A stretch of DNA of 64,000 nt from Silene conica (lineage: Eukaryota > Streptophyta > Magnoliopsida > Caryophyllales > Caryophyllaceae): positions 48,672,910 to 48,736,909 of the forward strand of contig CM055320.2 of assembly GCA_029255685.2 (NCBI GenBank), read 5' to 3'. Position 1 is the first letter of the stretch, and each line of letters begins with the position of its first letter. Shown here piece by piece: positions 57,872-64,000 of this stretch. A model generated the notes under the pieces. That model made no database searches. It saw only the letters and a program-made list of their open reading frames with translations, and was not told the origin of the DNA. The position numbers were made by a program, and so were the translations under genes.

Positions 57872-60800
57872 ATGGCTGGTGAAGACCCACTGCCAAGTGC
57901 CAAGCTAGCACGTGAATCCTGGCTAAAAGCCTTCATGGACTCCATGAATCTGTCTACTAGACTGAGGAATGATGGGTCAAACTTCTCTGACTGGGAGGCA
58001 GCACTATGGAATGCTGCCATTGCTGACGGAAAGCTTAAGTATTTAACTGAGCCAATTCCGGCACACCCAGGAACTGGAGCTCGAGCTAACGAAGTTCGTG
58101 CTCATAGCGACTTCGTCATGGAAGCGGGTGCGATAAAGAACGTACTCATCTATGCAATGGAATCCAATTTGCAAAGACGCTTCATAGCCCATGGTGCAAT
58201 CAAGATTTTCACCACGCTCACTAACGAATTCTCAAAGGCTCCGAGGATCGTTTCTTATGAGCATACATGTCGCTTCTTTGAGGCGAAACTCCAGAAGGGC
58301 CAAGCTGTTAGCCCACATATTCTTCACATGATTGAGAATATCGAGAAACTGGAGGCCCTAAACTGCAAGATCAGTGAGAACATAATCGTTGATCGAATGC
58401 TTCATTCGCTTCATGATGGGTTCGCCCTCTTCAGGGCCAACTATTACATGAACGACATGAAGAAGACTCCTCATGAGCTCCACTCCCTTCTCGTACAGAC
58501 TGAGAAGGATCTGAAATTAAGTGGGAGCGTGAAGCAAGATGTTCTCATGATTTCCAGTAAGGGAAAAGGTAAGGGTAAAGCTAAAGCTCAGGGCGACCTA
58601 ACAGTAGGCAAGCCCAAGTTTAAGAAGTCAGGATTTACTAAGAGTGGGCCAGGTGAGTCAAGCAACTCACAGGGCAAAACAAAGAGCAAGGATACTAGCA
58701 TGGAATGTCACCATTGCCACAAGACTGGGCATTAGAGGCGCTCATGCCCCGTGTATCGTGAGGACATTAAGGCAGGCCGTGTTACTCCTGTTGGTATGTC
58801 TTCTTCTTCTTTTATTCACATGATTGAGATTAACCATGCAAGTTACGGAACTTGGGTACTAGATACTGGTTGTGGTTCTCATCTATGTAATCATGTGCAG
58901 GGCCTCCGAAACCAAGAACCCCTAATCAAGGGTGAGGTTGCCTACGTGTCGGGAATGGAGCACGTGTTGCTGCAATCTCGAGGGGAACATACGTGATCCA
59001 GCTTCCAAGTGGATTCGAGTTATCTTTGTATAACTGTTATTATGTTCCTTGTTTGTCCAAAAACATTATTTCAGTTTCTGCGCTTGACAAACTCGGTTTT
59101 TCATTTGTAATAGAGAATAATAGCTTTATTTTCTCCTTACACAATATGATTTATGGCAAGGCAGTTTCCATGAATGGAATTTATGTTTTAGATCAAACCA
59201 CCGAAATATTACATGTGAATAATAAGAAATTAAAGGTAGGTGACAAAGATCAAACTTACCTATGGCATTGTCGTATGGGACACATAAATGAGAAACGCGT
59301 AAAACAGCTCATACAGAATGGAGCTATCTCGCCCTTTGATTTTGAATCATATGGCACGTGTGAATCATGTCTCATCGGTAAGATGACTCGTATTTCCTTC
59401 AAAGGTGTTGGAATGCGCGCTGCCGACCTATTAGGACTCATACAAACGGACGTATGTGGCCCTATGTCGATCAACGCACGAGAAGGCTATAGGTATTTTA
59501 TCATTTTCACGGATGATTTGAGTAGATATGGCTATGTCTACTTAATGAAGCATAAAAGTGAATCCTTTGACAAGTTCAAAGAATACCAGAATCGGGTACA
59601 GAACCAACTGGGAAGAAAGATTAAAGCACTACGTTCTGATCGTGGTGGTGAGTATCTTTCACACGAGTTTGATCAACACCTTAAAGACTGTGGCATCGTG
59701 CTACAGTTGACTCCACCTGGAACACCACAATTAAATGGTGTGTCCGAACGGAGAAATCGAACTTTACTTGATATGGTTCGATCCATGATGAGTCACACCG
59801 TTGTGCCTGATTCATTGTGGGGCTATGCTCTTTTGTCGGCCGCTCTAATACTTAACCGAAGTCCGTCTAAAGCTGTTGACAAGTCTCCATACGAATTATG
59901 GAAGGGAACGGTCCCTAACTTGTCCTTTATTCGGGTTTGGGGCTGCGAGGCTTATGTCAAGTGGAGACACGAGGATAAGCTCGGCCCGCGATCGGTCAAG
60001 ACATACTTTATAGGCTATCCAAAGGGAACTTTTGGTCATTACTTCTACTCGCCAACCGAACAACGTGTTTTTGTTGCGGCTATTGCGATGTTCTTAGAGA
60101 AAGAATTTCTCAAGAACAAGTCAAGTAATAGAACCTTCGATTTATCGGAGGTTCAAGAACCAACTACCGAGCAACCATTGGAGGAAACAGTTCCTTCAAC
60201 CGAGGCTGCGGTAGATATTCCTAAGGAACCTAGGAGATCGGGAAGAGTCTCCATTCCTCCGGACAGATACATTGGTATGGTCGAGGAACATGATATGGAT
60301 GACGTCTTACTCCTAGAGGGTAATGAACCCTCAACCTATAAAGGTGCCATGACCAGTTCTGACTCAAAGCTATGGCTAGAAGCCATGCAATCCGAGATGG
60401 ACTTCATGTATGAGAACAACGTGTGGGATCTTGTGGACCTACCTGCAAAGGTACGCCCCCTTCAATGCAAATGGCTTTACAAAATAAAGCATGCCGTGGA
60501 AGGTAAACAAGATATCCATAAGGCAAGACTAGTTGCTAAAGGTTTCACCCAAGTGCCAGGCTTGCACTACGATGAGATCTTTGCACCCGTAGTCATGCTA
60601 CGTTCCATTCGGATTATCTTTGCGATAGCCGCATTTCATGACTATGAAATATGGCAGATGGACGTTAAAACCGCCTTCTTAAACGGTTATTTGGAGGAAG
60701 AGTAGTACATGGTATAACCCGAGGGTTTTATTGATCCAGAACATCCTAAGAAAGTTTGCAAGCTTAAGCGTTCCATCTATGGACTTAAGCAAGCATCGCG

Positions 60801-61902
60801 GAGTTGGAATCATCGCTTCGACCAAGTGATAAAAGAGAATGGTTTCATTCGATCAGTCGAGGAACCATGTCTCTATATCAAGTCGAGTGGGAGCAAGATT
60901 GTATTCCTAGTACTGTATGTTGACGACATACTCTTGATTGAGAATGACGTACCTTTCCTGTCTTCGGTTAAAGCATGGTTGAAAAACCATTTCCAGATGA
61001 AAGATCTGGGAGAGGCACAAAGAATTTTGGGCATCCGTATCTACAGGGATAGATCACGACGGATGTTGTCTCTCAGTCAGGAGTCTTACATAGATAAGAT
61101 TCTAGAGAAATTCAGCATGACGAACTCCAAGAAAGGGTTCCTTCCTATGACTACTGGGCTTCACTTGAGCAAGTCTCAAGAAGCTAAGACATTGGAAGAG
61201 AAAGAGCGCATGAGTTGGATTCCTTATGCTTCGGCAATAGGATCGATCATGTATGCCATGATATGCACACGTCCAGACGTTGCATATGCATTGAGTATGA
61301 CTAGTCGATTCCAAGCTCATCTAGGTGAACAACACTGGATGGCCGTGAAAAACATTCTTAAGTACCTACGGAGGACTAAAGATTGGGGATTGACTTACGG
61401 AGGCGACTCGACGCTCTGCGCCACGGGTTACGCAGATGCTAGCTTCCAAACGGATCGAGATGACTCGAAATCTCAGTCTGGATTCGTTTTTACTCTTAAT
61501 GGCGCTGCTGTCAGCTGGAAAAGTTCTAAACAGAGTGTTACAGCAGATTCTACGACTGAGTCCGAGTACTATGCCGCCTCAGAAGCAGCTAAGGAAGCAA
61601 TATGGATGCGTCAATTCTTACAAGGACTATCAGTAGTGCCTAGTTCGAATGACCCAATCACCGTTTATTGTGATAATAAAGGTGCCATCTTCCAAGCTAA
61701 GGAGCATAAGTCTAGCAACAAGGCTAGGCATGTACAACGGAAAGCTCATCTAATCAGAGATTACGTGGACCAAAAGGAGATTTTCATTGATAAGATCGCT
61801 ACGGATGACAACATAGCTGATCCTCTCACTAAAGCATTACCACGTGATAAGCATGAAGGGCACATTCATTCCATGGGAATTAGATGTGTTCCTAAGTTTT
61901 AG
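57872..61902 (+). pseudogene. Copia gag-pol of C with three stops and one frameshift
   Basis: The ATG at 57872 (MAGEDP) starts a Copia Gag of about 287 codons. TAG at 58733 falls inside the zinc knuckle (CHHCHKTGH, then stop where D has Trp). The frame continues through an intact protease LDTG until one missing base near 58940 shifts it. A new frame from about 58993 carries pre-integrase HCRMGH, integrase TDVCGP, SDRGGEY and NGVSERRN, and early RT, ending in TAG at 60703 with a TAA at 60715. The last frame has RT YVDD (about 60919), RNase H YADAS and TESEYYA, and a complete C-terminus ending at 61902. Relative to D each lesion is different, so the two copies decayed independently. It cannot make a polyprotein. 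Confidence 0.93.
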
Positions 61903-62764
61903 TACTCTTTTATGAATTCATGTAATAATTCATTTTCTCGTGTACTCTATTCAACCTCATTGTTATGATATATAATGTTTTGTTTTTCATGTGGAATTGT
62001 ACGCCAATTTTGAACACCACAAAGTGAACTGAATAACATTACATCGTTTTAGTCCTTGATTACCCACTTGAGTTGATAACTCAGGTAATCATTTTGTGAC
62101 GTTGGTTGATGGTGGGTTCAACGAGCCATAAGTCACGCGGATGACTGACCAATCACAAAGGCGAGTTATACGGATATCTCGTAGGACACCCCGTGACAAC
62201 GTTATGGAGTCCTAAATGTTTTATTACATTGGGTGCCAGGTCGTGGATAGGACCTCCATAGTGTTCCTTAGAGTCGAGTCTTTTGACTTTCAACTGTCTC
62301 TTGAGATTAAGGCAGATTTTGGGTAACTTTGGTTTCTTTCCCACGGTCATCGTAACAGGGGCCAAGAGGATTTTTTCTTGGTTATTTCATGCTGCGCGAT
62401 ATCGGCAGGATTCGAGTTGAGGGAAATATCCAAACCCTTATCAGGATTTTATCATTTCTCAGGGCCACTCGAGGAGTATTAACTGAAATGCATGGCCATG
62501 CTCGAATACAGATTCGTTTTATCAGTTAAGTTACTCTCTAGTCGGGGAAACCACTCTTGATACATATCGCTTGTGAGATACGACCTTTGCGAATGCGGAT
62601 TTGCAAATTGTCTTACATTGAGTGGGAGAAATTTTAAAAGGATATGAGAATCGGTTATCGCACCTACACTTGTACGGACAAGTGGGAGTTTGTTGGAGCT
62701 TGTGTCCTCCACATGTAGTGTGATAACGTCATTGCACATACCTTTGTACGGACAAGTGAGAGAT
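61903..62764 (+). other. 3' untranslated region and PPT of Copia C
   Basis: About 860 bases, non-coding. They contain the block gggccactcgaggag (62461) shared with F and G, a decoy PPT-LTR junction (acaagtgggagtttgttgg near 62679), and the real PPT acaagtgagagat just before 62765. Confidence 0.78.
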
Positions 62765-63759
62765 TGTTGGGGCTGGTGTCCTTGACAATTAAGTACAATG
62801 ACTTATTAAATCTCTTTAAGGATCACAAGGGCATACTTCAGTATTATTACCAGTTGATCCACGTTTATCAATAACGGTTGGCTTGCTAGATAAGTTTGAC
62901 GTTATTATCATACGGATGGCGGTGATCAACTGGTCCCTATACGTCACACCTATAGGACACGTTTGAGAGATGTGAAGGTATGAAAATACAATCACATTTA
63001 TGCCGGATACGACTAAACAGTTAGTCAGAGGTATTGACTATTAAATTAGTCAATAAGATGTTGAGATTATTATTTAATACGGATTAAATAATTTTAGCTA
63101 ATACGGATTACATGTTTAATTCGTAAAATTAAATATAAGCAGTTATATTTAATTAAATATTGCATTCGCGTATTAATATAAACAGTTATATTAATTTGGG
63201 TAATTATACAATATCGTAATTTTATCAGGCCATTATTAATACATCGACTGCATTAATACCTGATAACACGTATGCGATTTATAATAAAAATCCCGCGAAT
63301 AATATTTAGCTAATCGGGTCGAATCACGCAAAGGAATAAGGTAAGAGTGGAGAAAGCCCACTCTCACCCCACCCAATTCGGCCGAACCCTAGATACTACA
63401 TAAGGAGAGTCCTTCTCCTTATGTCAGTAACTGTTGAATCATAATTCTGACAATTAGGGTTTTTGAGAGCATTCTTCTCCCAAAAACTCAGATCTCACAT
63501 CTAAAACCTCAATAGCTCTCCCCATATTGCAAGGCAATTGGAGAGTATTTTCTAGCACACGCAGTATCATCTCAAACAAAGTCTTGGGTGCAAGTTATAG
63601 GAGGGAATTTACTTTAATTCCTGTTCTTAGGCCTATTCAAGCAAGGACCCAAGGTTGTACTCTTTTTCATGTTTTTATTTATCTTATGACAATATTCACA
63701 ACTGTAAATTTCATTATAATCCTGCAAGTTTAGGGCGAATACATGCTTTATTCCCCACA
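62765..63759 (+). repeat. 3' LTR of Copia C
   Basis: 995 bp, same ends as the 5' LTR and followed by the TSD ataat. Differences from the 5' LTR include positions near 62827, 62908, 62919, 63478, 63492, 63562, 63564 and 63597. Confidence 0.95.
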
Positions 63760-64000
63760 ATAATCGCGCTTGGTAGCATTCCAATTTCAGTTGCGCGTCA
63801 AGCCTTTTTTCATCAAGAGCTTCGAGCTCAGCCAAACGCAATTTGTCATTTTCACCTTCCGCCAAGCCCATTTGTATGGCCATACGAATAGAAGGAATTT
63901 CTAATTCAAGTGGAAGGACTGCCTCTACCCCGTAAACCAAGGCATAAGGTGTTGACTGGGTTGGCGTTCTATATGTGGTACGATACGCCCAAAGTGCTTC
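63760..64000 (-). pseudogene. Integrase of H, segment upstream of Copia C (runs off the window)
   Basis: The minus-strand frame is open from the window edge and reads LWAYRTTYRTPTQSTPYAL, then VYGVEAVLPLELEIPS and a helical stretch to YQARL at the insertion point. This is the end of the integrase core and linker of Tat/Athila-type Gypsy elements. The catalytic triad lies beyond the right edge. Confidence 0.88.

Larger units (their letters stand above)
55062..63759 (+). mobile_element. Ty1/Copia element C, complete but coding-defective
   Basis: LTRs of 995 bp each (55062-56056 and 62765-63759), PBS at 56059, gag-pol 57872-61902, a long 3' untranslated region, a PPT, and TSD ataat (55057-55061 and 63760-63764). 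The LTRs differ at about eight positions by eye (under 1 percent). It is inserted in the integrase of H. It is the best reference copy in the window for the family that also includes D and F. Confidence 0.95.
41070..64000 (-). mobile_element. Tat-lineage Ty3/Gypsy element H (minus strand, 5' part outside the window)
   Basis: On the minus strand the visible part comprises the integrase 3' end (64000-63760 and, beyond Copia C, 55061-54821), a long 3' region carrying an antisense PMD gene, a PPT and the 3' LTR (41725-41070). The integrase end is of the Tat/Athila type (VYGVEAVLPLE, then YQARL, and a KWDGPY motif). A non-coding or extra-ORF region between pol and 3' LTR, including antisense ORFs with plant mobile domain, is a published trait of the Tat lineage. 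Nested insertions G and C enlarge it by about 16.8 kb. Confidence 0.83.

Overview
This window is plant nuclear DNA, almost certainly from a flowering plant and probably a eudicot with a large, repeat-rich genome. It contains Ty3/Gypsy chromoviruses with long LTRs, a Tat-lineage Gypsy element, three copies of one Ty1/Copia family plus a related second family, a CACTA transposon and LINE tails. No unambiguous host gene in its native place is visible. All 64 kb reads as transposons nested in transposons. Target-site duplications (TSDs), primer-binding sites (PBSs), polypurine tracts (PPTs) and LTR ends were read directly. Family names rest on motifs recognised by eye; no searches were run.

Region 1 (1-24204, + strand) is a tandem retrotransposon. 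A large non-autonomous Gypsy-like element (here 'B': LTR about 2.9 kb, internal region about 3.5 kb without a recognisable ORF) is present as internal-LTR-internal-LTR, with the first LTR beyond the left edge. Both internal copies carry the same nested insertion of a Tekay-type chromovirus ('A') at the same base with the same TSD (attac). In the left copy A is reduced to a solo LTR (344-2701). In the right copy it is full length (9103-19152) with an uninterrupted gag-pol frame. The middle B LTR looks chimeric, as expected if unequal crossing-over between B LTRs made the tandem.

Region 2 (24205-27180) is the 3' part of an LTR of an A relative ('A2') into which B appears to have inserted, its PBS and leader, and a scrambled junction. 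At that junction short pieces of neighbouring DNA have been copied in direct and inverted orientation next to the end of another LTR ('E').

Region 3 (27181-40743) holds a Copia element on the minus strand ('D', truncated at its 3' end), a 4.8-kb non-autonomous CACTA element ('J') with what look like captured exons (one SEC16-like), and the 3' end of a second Copia copy ('F') whose LTR is split by a 5'-truncated LINE with a 15-bp TSD.

Region 4 (40744-64000) starts with a fragment of a B-type LTR into which a Tat-lineage Gypsy element ('H', minus strand, running off the right edge) inserted. Between its integrase and 3' LTR, H carries an antisense gene for a plant-mobile-domain (PMD) protein with its own TATA box, introns and coiled-coil C-terminus. 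That gene was split by a gag-only Copia element ('G', 44376-52458, TSD tctta). The integrase of H was split by a third Copia copy ('C', 55062-63759, TSD ataat).

Relative order from nesting: A2 before B, before A, before the B tandem duplication, before loss of A's interior in the left copy; and B-type LTR before H, before G and C. Most coding regions are disabled by stops, frameshifts or insertions. A is the least damaged, although its expected initiator codon reads ATA.
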